DNA of 64,000 nucleotides from the NCBI GenBank assembly GCA_009917695.1, contig JAACJG010000016.1:1-64000 (forward strand). Reading direction: 5' to 3'. Of the stretch, positions 1 to 8,190 are shown in pieces. Source of the DNA: Candidatus Rifleibacterium amylolyticum (lineage in GTDB: Bacteria > Muiribacteriota > Ozemobacteria > Ozemobacterales > Ozemobacteraceae). Position 1 is the first letter of the stretch; each line of letters begins with the position of its first letter. The translations under genes were made by a program, and so were the position numbers. Under the pieces are notes generated by a model that saw nothing but the letters and a program-made list of their open reading frames with translations, had not been told where the DNA came from and searched no databases.

Positions 1-104
1 CTTCTAAATTCAAGTGCAGATCCTCTTCCGCCGCGAAGAGCCTTTTTCAGAAACTTTCGTTGTGAATCAGAAAGCTTGACCACAAACTGCTTTTTTCGGC
101 CCAT
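1..104 (-). CDS. IS630-family transposase, N-terminal fragment (cut by window edge)
   Basis: An open frame starts at the ATG at 104 on the minus strand and runs off the left edge, so only about 34 residues are visible. It begins MGRKKQFVVKLSDSQRKFLK and continues with a basic, Gly/Arg-rich stretch. This resembles the helix-turn-helix start of IS630-type transposases, in which 'LT/SxxQRxxL' is followed by a basic segment. A strong Shine-Dalgarno (AAGGAGGG) lies six bases upstream, which fixes the start. The DDE catalytic part is outside the window, so intactness cannot be judged. Another HTH protein is possible from so few residues. Confidence 0.5.
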   Translation of the reverse strand, partial: MGRKKQFVVKLSDSQRKFLKKALRGGRGSALEFR

Positions 105-301
105 GATGCCCTCCTTCTGGTGCCCTGCTTTAAAAACAGGGTTCAAAGAAGATGATCGCTCAGATAGGAAAAAAGTACAAGCTTTTTCTTGTGCTTCAAC
201 TTTGACAGACCACTAGATCAGCCGAAAAACACTTTGGGGAAAAAATATTTCAGAATAATTTTCAAAGCGAAAATTCGCAATTTTTGTTCAGAAAAAATCA
301 A

Positions 302-320
302 TGTTCACAAAAAGTGAACA
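302..320. repeat. Perfect inverted repeat TGTTCAC-N5-GTGAACA
   Basis: Seven-base arms match perfectly around AAAAA. The site lies in the AT-rich gap between the transposase and the next genes. It could be a protein-binding operator or a weak terminator hairpin. No uninterrupted T-tract follows on either strand, so an operator is at least as likely. Confidence 0.45.
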
Positions 321-326
321 AAGCAA

Positions 327-839
<513 letters not shown>

Positions 840-846
840 TTCAAAT

Positions 847-2130
847 CTACTCGAAGTGGCATTCGATGATGCGTGCAATGTAGCTTTTTTCTGAGAGTTT
901 ACGCAGAACTTCTTTAAAATTTTCCTGGTGAGTCGAGCCTATGCAAAGACACTCATCTTTGCCGGCGCCGATTCTGCCGCGCGAACCCGGCATGAACTGA
1001 ACTGTCGGGTCGGTGGCCTTGACCTCGGCCCGGCAGGCATCATTGTCAGGTATGCAGAATTCGTAAGAGACCGCGACTTTGCCGTCTGAAGGCCCTCGTA
1101 GACCGTCTTTGTCGAGACTGCTCAGATCAAACTCAATCTTGCTCAACGAATCAGCGCCCGGCGCCCGCCGGGGCAGGGCGAGATCGACGATAACCGGGAA
1201 ATGGTCAGACTTTACATCCGGGCCGATCGTTCTCTGTAAGACGACGATGTCGGGCGAATGCAGAACATGATCGAGCGGAATGCGCAAAAATGGATTGTTG
1301 TTGGGCCATGATGGCTGCACCCCGAAACCCTTCGCGCTGTCGAGAAGCCCTGTTTGCTGTAACAGCTTTCTAAAGTGGTAGTTCCAGGGTGTGATGTTCA
1401 AATCTCCGATCAGCAACGTCGGTTTTGTTGCGTCAACAAACCTGGGTAGCTGTTCGAGCTGAGCGTTGCGCCAACCGGCATAATCGCTGTTGACTGGCGG
1501 CAGCGGGTGGGTCGCAAGTATATGCAGTTCACCATGCTTCGTTATCACTTCCGCAATAATTGATGGAACGCCATTTTCAAGAAGGCTGACGACTTCACTT
1601 CTGGCAAAGGGCAGCTTGCTGAAAACGGCTATGCCGAAATTGTCATCTCTGGGTTCGGCCAGCGAATGAGGGTAGGGGGTATGCAGCCAGGCAAGGTTTT
1701 TAAGCCATCTGGAGCTGGTTTCCTGGAGCACCAGCAGGTCCGGATCAGCTTGGCGAATGAACTCGCTGACTTTCGCGGCATCGCCAAGCTTCGTATTCAC
1801 ATTGATAAGCGTGACCCGCAGCGTCAGCGCGCTGGCGGGTGGTGTCTTTTGAGCTTCCAGATAAAGCGGGAAAATCTGAAACAGGTTGATCAACGCGAAC
1901 ACCAGAAACAGCGCGGCCGTTTTATGATGCCGGGCCGCCAGCAGAACGATGCCAGACAAGGTTAAAAAGACGAGATACTGCACGCGAAAATGTGAAAAGA
2001 GGTCAAGAAACCATGAATGCCGGCCGGCAAAGCCAAACAGCGTAGCCGCACATAGCATGGCTCCCACAATAGTAATAAATCGCCAGAGCTGGGAACTAAT
2101 GCTTGAATTTGCTGGTATTTTTTCGTTCAT
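847..2130 (-). CDS. Membrane-anchored endonuclease/exonuclease/phosphatase (EEP) family protein
   Basis: A 427-residue protein. Residues 15-95 hold about three membrane helices. They are followed by an EEP (DNase I-like) domain at about 105-320. Visible motifs are the metal Glu in 'DLLVLQETSS', 'LLIGDLNITPWN' (Asp/Asn) and the C-terminal 'SDHFPVIVD' with its catalytic Asp-His. This is the layout of small membrane EEP proteins of unknown substrate, either a phosphodiesterase or a nuclease facing the periplasm. Past the EEP domain there is an unusual extension of about 105 residues with four Cys and no family I recognise. There is no clear ribosome-binding site before the ATG at 2130. The gene is convergent with DUF6122. 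Confidence 0.8.
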   Translation of the reverse strand: MNEKIPANSSISSQLWRFITIVGAMLCAATLFGFAGRHSWFLDLFSHFRVQYLVFLTLSGIVLLAARHHKTAALFLVFALINLFQIFPLYLEAQKTPPASALTLRVTLINVNTKLGDAAKVSEFIRQADPDLLVLQETSSRWLKNLAWLHTPYPHSLAEPRDDNFGIAVFSKLPFARSEVVSLLENGVPSIIAEVITKHGELHILATHPLPPVNSDYAGWRNAQLEQLPRFVDATKPTLLIGDLNITPWNYHFRKLLQQTGLLDSAKGFGVQPSWPNNNPFLRIPLDHVLHSPDIVVLQRTIGPDVKSDHFPVIVDLALPRRAPGADSLSKIEFDLSSLDKDGLRGPSDGKVAVSYEFCIPDNDACRAEVKATDPTVQFMPGSRGRIGAGKDECLCIGSTHQENFKEVLRKLSEKSYIARIIECHFE

Positions 2131-2228
2131 TGTTGCTGAAAGAATTTTCTATGAGCTTGATATAGTTAATCAATATGGCCGGGAAGCGAGCCAGACTGCC
2201 TGACCTATGAGAACAATCAATCCGTCGG

Positions 2229-2804
2229 TTATTCAATCGGCGGATTATCAGCCTTCTGGATAAATTCCATGTTGCCGACAGCCTCGATCAGCTGAGGAAT
2301 ATAGTTTTCGTGCGGGGCGTTGGCCGGTGTCGTCAGAACCACCAGATGAACGCCATCGAGAAATCTAAGATAGACGATTGTTTCCTGTTGCCCGTTGTTT
2401 TTGTATTCGAGGTCGAGGCAATAATACTTTTCGAAATTGCTAATTTCGATCTTTCGTTCTTTCAAGGTTGCGCTGCCTCTTTCTTCATGCAGCCTGATAT
2501 CTTCATCGACATAGGCTTTCAAACCCTCGTCGGTGGCGTTTCCCAGGCGGGCAGAGTTAAAGTAGATAATCGGCGGCAGGCTGGCCGTGTCATCGATTGA
2601 GGTGCCTTTTGGATAAAACAGCGCATATATGCCGCTATCTACCCGTGACTGGTTGTCGAGAATCCAGCCTTCAGGCGCTTTTATCATGCACATCCAGCCC
2701 TGGCCATGCAGAAAACCGCCCACTGGCGGCTCGTCTTTTATTGCCTGAGAGTAGGCGAGAAGGGGAACGATAAACAGAAAGAAAGCCACCAGCAGTTTTT
2801 TCAT
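2229..2804 (-). CDS. Hypothetical exported protein
   Basis: 191 residues with a clear signal peptide (MKKLLVAFFLFIVPLLAYSQ, cleavage after about residue 20). The mature part is soluble, with alternating strands and two or three Cys. The 'APEGWILDNQS' start and overall pattern resemble small PsbP-like or DUF1795-type secreted domains, but no family can be assigned by eye. A strong GAGGAG ribosome-binding site precedes the ATG at 2804. It lies downstream of, and on the same strand as, the JAMM gene, with a 48-base gap that permits co-transcription. Confidence 0.65.
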   Translation of the reverse strand: MKKLLVAFFLFIVPLLAYSQAIKDEPPVGGFLHGQGWMCMIKAPEGWILDNQSRVDSGIYALFYPKGTSIDDTASLPPIIYFNSARLGNATDEGLKAYVDEDIRLHEERGSATLKERKIEISNFEKYYCLDLEYKNNGQQETIVYLRFLDGVHLVVLTTPANAPHENYIPQLIEAVGNMEFIQKADNPPIE

Positions 2805-2852
2805 AAAGCTCCTCTAACGATTCTTTGTATGCTCGAACTTATCAAATACTTG

Positions 2853-3488
2853 TCAGCTGCGGAAGTCGTAGTTGCTGATGCTCGAAGCGAAGGGGCAGAT
2901 GAGGTTGTCGACCTCTTTGACCGCGTTCTCGCTGCGTTTGGTGACGTAGCCGGCCAGAGTGTATTTGTAGTTGCCGCAGTAGTTCTGAACGTAATTCCAG
3001 TTGAGTTCAGGGCCGGTGTTCATGCTGCGAGTGAGGTAGGTGAGCGCAAGAATCAACTCGAGCAGGTCTTCGCCGATGAATTCAGCGTCGTTGAGGGCAA
3101 GATCGCGGTCCGGGCCTGAGCAGCGTGCTGATGCCGGGCCTTTGTATTCGTCTTTTTTAAAAGGGTGACTGTGAAAGGTTCCGAGATACTGATACATCGG
3201 AAACGGCTCGATGATACTTTTAATTTTGTCGAAGTGGCGCTCAGAAGGACTGACACAGTGGTCTTTTTTGTCCATCAGAACCTGCATCGGCGTCGCGATC
3301 GATATGTTGTAAACCTGCTGCTCGCCGCGCACGGTTTTCTGCCCGAAAAGCAGGCCGAAGACCTCGCCCTCGGCGTAAGAATTACGGGCCTTACGCCGCC
3401 CCTCATACTTTGATGGAAACGACTCTATTGCCGAAACCAGCATCGAAATAAAAGCGGTATCAGCTATGTAGATAACGGTGTCGGGCAT
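2853..3488 (-). CDS. Stand-alone JAMM/MPN (JAB) metalloprotease-like protein
   Basis: 211 residues if translation starts at the ATG at 3488. A GGAG ribosome-binding site six bases upstream supports that start, and the longer frame would need a TTG at 3500. The JAMM signature is present. There is a Glu in 'AEGEVFGLLFG', 'GTFHSHPF' (the HxHP pair, near residue 105) and a later 'CSGPDRD' supplying the Ser-x-x-Asp. The spacing between HxHP and SxxD is about 15 residues, longer than the usual 7-10. Such proteins are zinc isopeptidases or peptidases, and prokaryotic members often act in Cys/sulfur-carrier or ubiquitin-like processing. No ubiquitin-like partner is visible nearby. Substrate unknown. 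Confidence 0.7.
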   Translation of the reverse strand: MPDTVIYIADTAFISMLVSAIESFPSKYEGRRKARNSYAEGEVFGLLFGQKTVRGEQQVYNISIATPMQVLMDKKDHCVSPSERHFDKIKSIIEPFPMYQYLGTFHSHPFKKDEYKGPASARCSGPDRDLALNDAEFIGEDLLELILALTYLTRSMNTGPELNWNYVQNYCGNYKYTLAGYVTKRSENAVKEVDNLICPFASSISNYDFRS

Positions 3489-3613
3489 GTTGGTCTCCAA
3501 TCAACAAAGAGTTTAAACCTTCATACGAGTTAATGCAATACGCTGTCAGGAATACTCAGTAATTCTCGATAAGAACCTTTGAAAAAAAATGTTGAAAAAA
3601 ATGCAGAAAATAC

Positions 3614-3643
3614 TTGACGTTGTTATTTGGTTTGTGTTATAAA
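3614..3643 (+). promoter_or_regulatory. Sigma70-like promoter (TTGACG-N18-TATAAA)
   Basis: The -35 TTGACG is at 3614-3619 and the -10 TATAAA is at 3638-3643. Using TTATAA at 3637 gives spacing 17. Transcription would begin near 3650, about 210 bases ahead of the CDS at 3862, which implies a long structured leader. Confidence 0.6.
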
Positions 3644-3726
3644 TGCCGACCGTTGAATGCGCTGTAAGTTTTTTGACAATCGAAAAATGTGTCGAAGGGC
3701 GGTTAATATCCGCTCCAGAAAGAGTG

Positions 3727-3748
3727 GCGACCAGATGGGTCGCTTTTT
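3727..3748 (+). terminator. Intrinsic terminator/attenuator within the leader
   Basis: The stem GCGACC / GGTCGC (3727-3732, 3738-3743) has a five-base loop and is followed directly by five T. It lies about 80 bases after the predicted transcription start. It could end a small RNA of about 100 nt or act as an attenuator for the downstream secreted-protein gene. Confidence 0.55.
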
Positions 3749-3759
3749 ACATTTTAGAG

Positions 3760-3837
3760 GGGCAGGTAATTTCTTAAAGAAATTGCTGCCCGAACAATGA
3801 AAATGACCGGAGCAACTCGTCAGAGCAAACCGTCCGG
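3760..3837 (+). promoter_or_regulatory. Structured leader RNA: two further hairpins
   Basis: The first hairpin (3760-3791) pairs GGGCAG with CTGCCC and continues through AATTTCTT/AAGAAATT. The second (3807-3837) pairs CCGGA with TCCGG around a loop of about 20 bases. A GAGG ribosome-binding site follows before the ATG at 3862. I do not recognise a known riboswitch class here. With the terminator at 3727 this makes the 3489-3861 gap a transcribed regulatory leader rather than empty DNA. Confidence 0.4.
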
Positions 3838-3861
3838 ATCTATATACAGAGGTTAAGTTTT

Positions 3862-4473
3862 ATGTTCTCTACTACAATCAACTCACGTCGTGCCCTCATT
3901 TGTTTCATTTTTGTCTGCGCCGCAGTGCTTTTTTCGACCGGTTCTGCCCGGGCGATGTCTGACCAGGCTCCGGCATTCACTCATATCGAAGTCGAACAGG
4001 TATCTGCACCCGATAATTTTGAAAACACCACCCGCTACTTCATTACCTATTTCGTCGAAAATGATGGCAGCAAAATGCAGGTGTTTCCGAGCCGCGAAGA
4101 AAAGCTGCGCGACGTCGATCTTATTCTGGCCCGTGTCGTAAGGCAGTATTTGCACGACGAATACGAAGCTCAGGGCAAATGGATGGACGAACATGTCGTT
4201 GAAGAAGCCAATATGGGCCAGATTCTCGACCTCGTCGGCACCGACCATCTTTCCCAGTCCTGGAAAAGCACCGCAGCCAATGAGCTTCGCCAGTATATGC
4301 ACAAATATGCCAAGTATCTGCAGCTCTACACCCTGCATGTGTATCTTGACTACAAGGCCGGTACCAATAAGTATTTCAGCGGCCTCGACATCGACCCGAT
4401 TCTGCTCAAACTAAACGACAACAATCACCCCGACGTCGCCAATTTTATTCTGGTGAACTACACCGACAAGTAA
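3862..4473 (+). CDS. Hypothetical secreted protein (203 aa)
   Basis: The N-terminus has a basic start and a hydrophobic core (residues 8-30) ending in an Ala-rich SPase site near 'SARA'. The mature protein is acidic, predicted mostly helical in its second half, with several His/Asp/Glu residues and no recognised domain. The GAGG ribosome-binding site upstream fits the ATG at 3862. The gene is monocistronic: a structured leader lies ahead of it and a strong terminator behind it at 4495. Function unknown. Confidence 0.7.
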   Translation: MFSTTINSRRALICFIFVCAAVLFSTGSARAMSDQAPAFTHIEVEQVSAPDNFENTTRYFITYFVENDGSKMQVFPSREEKLRDVDLILARVVRQYLHDEYEAQGKWMDEHVVEEANMGQILDLVGTDHLSQSWKSTAANELRQYMHKYAKYLQLYTLHVYLDYKAGTNKYFSGLDIDPILLKLNDNNHPDVANFILVNYTDK

Positions 4474-4494
4474 AATTTCTCAGAAGATTTCGAC

Positions 4495-4533
4495 GGCTGT
4501 TTCGCAAACCTGCGAAGCAGCCTTTTCTTTTTT
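4495..4533 (+). terminator. Rho-independent terminator
   Basis: Twelve-base arms (4495-4506 and 4511-4522) pair with a single G-U, around a four-base loop, and are followed by a T-rich run to 4533. It ends the secreted-protein transcript from 3862. Confidence 0.85.
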
Positions 4534-4577
4534 AGAAAAAATGTGCACAGATTCTTCCGGGTTGGCATAACCGGGAG

Positions 4578-4583
4578 TATAAT
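4578..4583 (+). promoter_or_regulatory. Consensus -10 box TATAAT six bases before the ATG
   Basis: A perfect TATAAT sits at 4578-4583 and the next ATG is at 4590, where transcription should begin. No well-placed ribosome-binding site exists, so the endonuclease mRNA may be leaderless. A good -35 at 17-base spacing is not obvious; TTGGCA at 4562 is too close. Confidence 0.5.
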
Positions 4584-4589
4584 CGTTAT

Positions 4590-5501
4590 ATGATTTTCAA
4601 ACGCAAAACCTCATTTTTGCTGTTGTTTGTTCTGTTCGCGACCGCCCTTGCCATTTCGGTTCCGGCCCAGGAGGGGAAGCCGACCGAAAATACCAGAGAC
4701 AAGGCGATGCGCGAAGCTGTTGACCTGCTTGAAAAGATCGAGCTTGCGGCGCCGCGTGCCCATTCCGATCTGGTCAAGCTGCGCGAAAGGTTGCAGGTGC
4801 TTTATGACAGCCAGCAGTATGCCGATTCCCCCGGCGAACCTCAGATCATGTATGCTCGCCGCAACAATCGCACCCGCTCAGACTGGTCAGGGTTTTACGA
4901 CAGCCTGCGCAGCCTCAAGAATGATGAATTGCGCCAGCGCCTGCAACAGCAGATCAGCCGCGCCCGTTCATGTGATTACACCACGGCCCGCCGCCACGTA
5001 ATGCTTGAGATCGATAATTACGATCATTATGTCGAATGTGTTTACACTGGCAAAGTCATCGCGGTCAGTGACATGCCCAAGACTACGGTCATGAACATCG
5101 AACACACCTGGCCGCAGTCGAAAGGCGCAACCGGCGTAGCAAAATCAGATATGCATCATCTTTTTCCGACCGATCCGGTGGCGAATTCTACCCGCAGCAG
5201 TCTGCCGTTCGGCATGGTAGATAACCCGAAATGGCAGGATGGTGGCAGCGAGTGTGACCTCAAGCGTTTTGAAGTTCGCAAAAAGAGTCGTGGAAATACT
5301 GCCCGTGCCATCTTCTATTTTGCGACAAGATATGGTAAAACTATTAGTGAGGGCGAAGAAAATGTTTTACGTGCCTGGCACCGCGAAGACCCGGTCGATG
5401 CCAACGAACGTGCACGTAATGACCGTGTTGAAGGAGTTCAGGGTAACCGCAATCCTTTTGTTGACAGACCTGAACTTGTTGATTATATTAGTGATTTCTA
5501 G
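4590..5501 (+). CDS. Secreted endonuclease I family nuclease
   Basis: 303 residues beginning with a signal peptide (about residues 1-27, ending near 'VPAQ'). The endonuclease I (EndA/NucM/Vvn-type) core is clear. There is a 'NIEHTWPQSKG' beta-beta-alpha metal motif, then 'KSDMHHLFPTD' and a conserved Asn-Arg. The closing 'AWHREDPVD' and 'RNDRVEGVQGNRNPFVDRP' match the family's C-terminal signature. These enzymes cut DNA and RNA non-specifically in the periplasm or outside the cell, for nutrient scavenging or defence against incoming DNA. Several Cys could form disulphides. The length is somewhat above the roughly 235 residues of E. coli EndA because of an N-terminal helical extension. It is monocistronic, bounded by terminators. 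Confidence 0.9.
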   Translation: MIFKRKTSFLLLFVLFATALAISVPAQEGKPTENTRDKAMREAVDLLEKIELAAPRAHSDLVKLRERLQVLYDSQQYADSPGEPQIMYARRNNRTRSDWSGFYDSLRSLKNDELRQRLQQQISRARSCDYTTARRHVMLEIDNYDHYVECVYTGKVIAVSDMPKTTVMNIEHTWPQSKGATGVAKSDMHHLFPTDPVANSTRSSLPFGMVDNPKWQDGGSECDLKRFEVRKKSRGNTARAIFYFATRYGKTISEGEENVLRAWHREDPVDANERARNDRVEGVQGNRNPFVDRPELVDYISDF

Positions 5502-5520
5502 ATCCTAACCAACCTTTTGG

Positions 5521-5546
5521 GGCGGCCAACCAGCCGCCTTTTTTTT
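5521..5546 (+). terminator. Rho-independent terminator
   Basis: GGCGGC and GCCGCC (5521-5526, 5533-5538) pair around a six-base loop, followed by eight T. It ends the endonuclease I transcript. Confidence 0.9.
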
Positions 5547-5669
5547 GTACGCTTAACATTGCTTTTACTTCGATTTATGATACTTTATATAAATTGAGGT
5601 ATTTTCAGTCTCTTCTTAGTTGCGATTTAATCACATATTCGAGGTGACTGTCACAAACATGGAGGTTTT

Positions 5670-6314
5670 ATGGTCAGAATCATGAACCGGGTTCTACTGG
5701 CAGTTCTGCTTGTAGTGCTGCTGGCACCGGCTGGTCTCGAGGCCGGCGGTTACGTTTATCACAAGGTTGATATCGGTGCGCCTTTCACGCATTTCGATAT
5801 CGAAGACATCTATCAACAGCGGTGGGTCAGCACTTTTTTGCGCGGCAAGCCAATCATAATGCTGACTGCGCATCGCTATCAGCGCTATGAAGTGCTCAAA
5901 TGGGCCGAGACTTTCCGGCGCGAATTCGGTCTGCCCGGTCATGTGCACCTTCTTTGGGTTGCCAACCTGCGCAAGTTTCCCTGGTCGACCAGTCGTGGCA
6001 CAGTTACCCGCCAGTGGCGCGATTTCAACGCTCCGATTCCTGTTCTTCTCGACTGGGACGGCGTTATCGGCAAAAGCCTGCGCATCAACTACAACGTGCC
6101 CAATATAATTCTGATCGATGCATTTGGCCGCCTGGCTTTGCATGAAATGCACTCATACAACCCCGAAGTCTACGCCGCTATTTCGGCGCGGGTTAAGAGT
6201 CTGCTTTCGGTCAATCCCGGTGTAGATCCTTATCTGGCACCAATGATGGCGCAGCCGGTAATGCCCGGCCAGACGGTAACCAGTCAGAGAGGCCGCCGCG
6301 GCGACTCGAACTGA
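5670..6314 (+). CDS. Secreted protein, possibly thioredoxin-fold
   Basis: 214 residues with a signal peptide in the first 25 residues. A GGAGG ribosome-binding site eight bases upstream supports the ATG at 5670. The middle has the beta-alpha-beta rhythm of a peroxiredoxin/thioredoxin fold: 'LRGKPIIMLTAHRY', then a helix, 'HVHLLWVANLRKFPW', then 'PIPVLLDWDG' and 'YNVPNIILIDAFGRL'. There is no CxxC or peroxidatic Cys, so it cannot be a redox enzyme. A degenerate thioredoxin-fold binding protein is the best guess. The C-terminus is a short Pro/Gly/Arg-rich tail. It is monocistronic. Confidence 0.6.
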   Translation: MVRIMNRVLLAVLLVVLLAPAGLEAGGYVYHKVDIGAPFTHFDIEDIYQQRWVSTFLRGKPIIMLTAHRYQRYEVLKWAETFRREFGLPGHVHLLWVANLRKFPWSTSRGTVTRQWRDFNAPIPVLLDWDGVIGKSLRINYNVPNIILIDAFGRLALHEMHSYNPEVYAAISARVKSLLSVNPGVDPYLAPMMAQPVMPGQTVTSQRGRRGDSN

Positions 6315-6332
6315 TCGATTCTCGATATAAGC

Positions 6333-6374
6333 AACGGGGCTGTTTCATTTAAAGTGAAACAGCCCCGTTTTTTT
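6333..6374. terminator. Terminator shared by convergent genes
   Basis: A 15-base near-perfect stem (6333-6347 with 6355-6369) is followed by T residues to 6374 on the plus strand. It lies between the plus gene ending at 6314 and the minus gene ending at 6389. The A-rich 5' flank could make it work in both directions. Confidence 0.85.
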
Positions 6375-6388
6375 GCAGCTTTTATCAG

Positions 6389-7681
6389 CTATTTTTCGGC
6401 GATGATTTTGATTTCGGAAGGGCGCAACGAGTAGTCGAGAGTCTGCGGAATAGCCGACAGCGCGTATTCCGGGCTGACATCGACGAGGTTACCCGAACCA
6501 AGAACAGCCATCACATCTGGAATGTAGACATGCTGGTGGTTGGCGCGATCTTTATTAAGAATGATAAATATTTTTTTCATTCCGGGCTGTGATTTTTTGA
6601 AGCAGAAAACATTTGGCCAGTTGGCCTGATCGACGATCTCGATCCCGGGTTCTACTTTGAGAACCGGGTAGCGGTCTTTGAGTTCGGCAATCTGCTTGAT
6701 GTATGGGCAGAGATCGATGCTGGTTTCTTCCCACCATGTCGGGTCGGTTTTTACGACATTGAGCGTTTTGTGGAAGCCATATTCAAACCCGATCGGAATC
6801 ATGTACCCCGCGCTGAAGACCGCAGAAAAAAGCAGTTGCCGCTTGATTGCAGCGAGGTCGCCGTTATATTGCTCCATCAGTCTTGGCGTGTCATGTGATT
6901 CAGGAAAAGCGATCGAAGGCTTGATCGTCGAAAGCGTGTTGTACTGTTCCATGGCCCAGGGTTCGTTGAAGTCCCAGTATTTTATCGAGTTGAACAGGTA
7001 ATCGAAACCCATGCCGGCCAGCACCTTGACCTGTTTGAAATCGCAGCCGAGCGATTCGGCCAGAAACAGGCAGCCAGGCTTTTGGCCGCGTGCCTTCGTC
7101 ATCAGGTATTCCCAGAGTTCGCCGGGAACCTGGTAAGCCATGTCGCAACGGAAGCCATCGACGCCCATCTCGATGTAATGCGACATCATTTTCCACCAGA
7201 AGAGCCAGAGATTGTTGCGGTCCTTCGATTCCAGGTTATCGACCTCGACGAGGTCGCCCCAGGCAACCCATTTGCCATCATGCATGGCGCCAGGGTGAAC
7301 AATTTTTCCCTCTTCATCACGCTTGAACCAGTCCGGGTGCTCTTCAACCAGGGTGCAGTCAAAGGCGGTATGGTTGATGACGAGATCCATAACGAACAGC
7401 AGGCCGCGCTTATGGCAGGCGCTGATAAAATCCCGCAGCTGTTCTGCCGGCGCTTTTGCCGAGTCATTATTGATGAACAGCGGGTTAAACTTGTAGTAAT
7501 CTTTCGGAGAATAGAGACTGCCGCTGAAACCAGGATAATGAAAGGGATTTACCCATACCGAATTGAACCCCATGTCTTTGATGCGGTCGAGATGCTCTGT
7601 CCATCTGCTCATGCTGCCAAGCAGGCGTGGGTAGAGGTTATACAGCCTTATGCTGTCGTTGCCGAGCAAAGGGTGGTTCAT
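6389..7681 (-). CDS. GH13 alpha-amylase family glycosidase
   Basis: 430 residues forming a compact (beta/alpha)8 GH13 enzyme. 'FVMDLVINHTA' (region I, near 95) is followed by 'GVDGFRCDMAY' with the nucleophile Asp near 177, 'FLAESLG' with the acid/base Glu near 208 and 'PESHDTPRL' with the stabilising Asp near 263. All catalytic residues are intact. A small beta-sandwich C-domain follows. There is no signal peptide, so it is cytoplasmic. The short N-terminus (LYNLYPRLLG) recalls maltosyltransferase-like GH13 members, but the exact specificity cannot be read. The start codon overlaps the stop of the upstream membrane-protein gene by four bases (ATGA). It is the last gene of a five-gene operon that otherwise builds lipid-linked sugars. 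Confidence 0.88.
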   Translation of the reverse strand: MNHPLLGNDSIRLYNLYPRLLGSMSRWTEHLDRIKDMGFNSVWVNPFHYPGFSGSLYSPKDYYKFNPLFINNDSAKAPAEQLRDFISACHKRGLLFVMDLVINHTAFDCTLVEEHPDWFKRDEEGKIVHPGAMHDGKWVAWGDLVEVDNLESKDRNNLWLFWWKMMSHYIEMGVDGFRCDMAYQVPGELWEYLMTKARGQKPGCLFLAESLGCDFKQVKVLAGMGFDYLFNSIKYWDFNEPWAMEQYNTLSTIKPSIAFPESHDTPRLMEQYNGDLAAIKRQLLFSAVFSAGYMIPIGFEYGFHKTLNVVKTDPTWWEETSIDLCPYIKQIAELKDRYPVLKVEPGIEIVDQANWPNVFCFKKSQPGMKKIFIILNKDRANHQHVYIPDVMAVLGSGNLVDVSPEYALSAIPQTLDYSLRPSEIKIIAEK

Positions 7682-8190
7682 GGTGATTCCTCCTCCGATT
7701 TTTTACGCAGCTCATCGAGAGCGCCGACTATACTGTTTATCTCGCCACGGTTGACGCTCTTGTAAAAATCACGCAGACCCTGTTGGGTCTTGAGCTGAAT
7801 TTTAATGTAGACTTCGCCTTTTTCGATGGGTTCGCCCTTTTCGTTCTTTGCGACTTCTTCCTCGGTCTTGATGCCGAGCCAGTCGGCAGGCTTGAGGTCG
7901 ATCGCAACCGCCGGTTCTCGCAGGTTCTGATAAAATGAATAGCCAATCTCGCTGCGACGAGCTGAAAGGCTCTGCAGGGTAAGCGACTTTCCCATAAAGA
8001 AGAACAGCACGAAAAAACCGGCGCAAAAAAGCAGTTCGCCCCATTGTTCGGCTTTTATGCCGTTATAGACGACAAACAAAATTGGCACGACGAACGACAT
8101 TATCAGCAGAAATACGCCGACCCCGATCTCGAGCAGCGGGTAATAGGTAAAAGCCGGCATTTTTGGCCCGGCACTGTTCCAGCTTATCAT
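7678..8190 (-). CDS. Hypothetical two-helix membrane protein
   Basis: 170 residues. Two membrane segments (about 18-42 and 50-68) are followed by a charged cytoplasmic domain of about 100 residues. The tail has a beta-hairpin and a helix ending in KKSEEESP. No family recognised. It shares one base with the preceding ArnT-like gene (TGATG) and four with the following GH13 gene, so translation is coupled on both sides. Context suggests a regulator or scaffold of the glycan-transfer operon, which is inference only. Confidence 0.65.
   Translation of the reverse strand: MISWNSAGPKMPAFTYYPLLEIGVGVFLLIMSFVVPILFVVYNGIKAEQWGELLFCAGFFVLFFFMGKSLTLQSLSARRSEIGYSFYQNLREPAVAIDLKPADWLGIKTEEEVAKNEKGEPIEKGEVYIKIQLKTQQGLRDFYKSVNRGEINSIVGALDELRKKSEEESP

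Noticed and set aside
3650-3840. Leader resembling a c-di-GMP or other known riboswitch
   Set aside because: A 'GCAAACC..CCGG' stretch recalls GEMM, but the conserved tetraloop, receptor and stem order are not there. Only generic hairpins are claimed.
7082-7765. Plus-strand open frame of 227 codons
   Set aside because: It is antisense to the GH13 gene and has no ribosome-binding site or domain.
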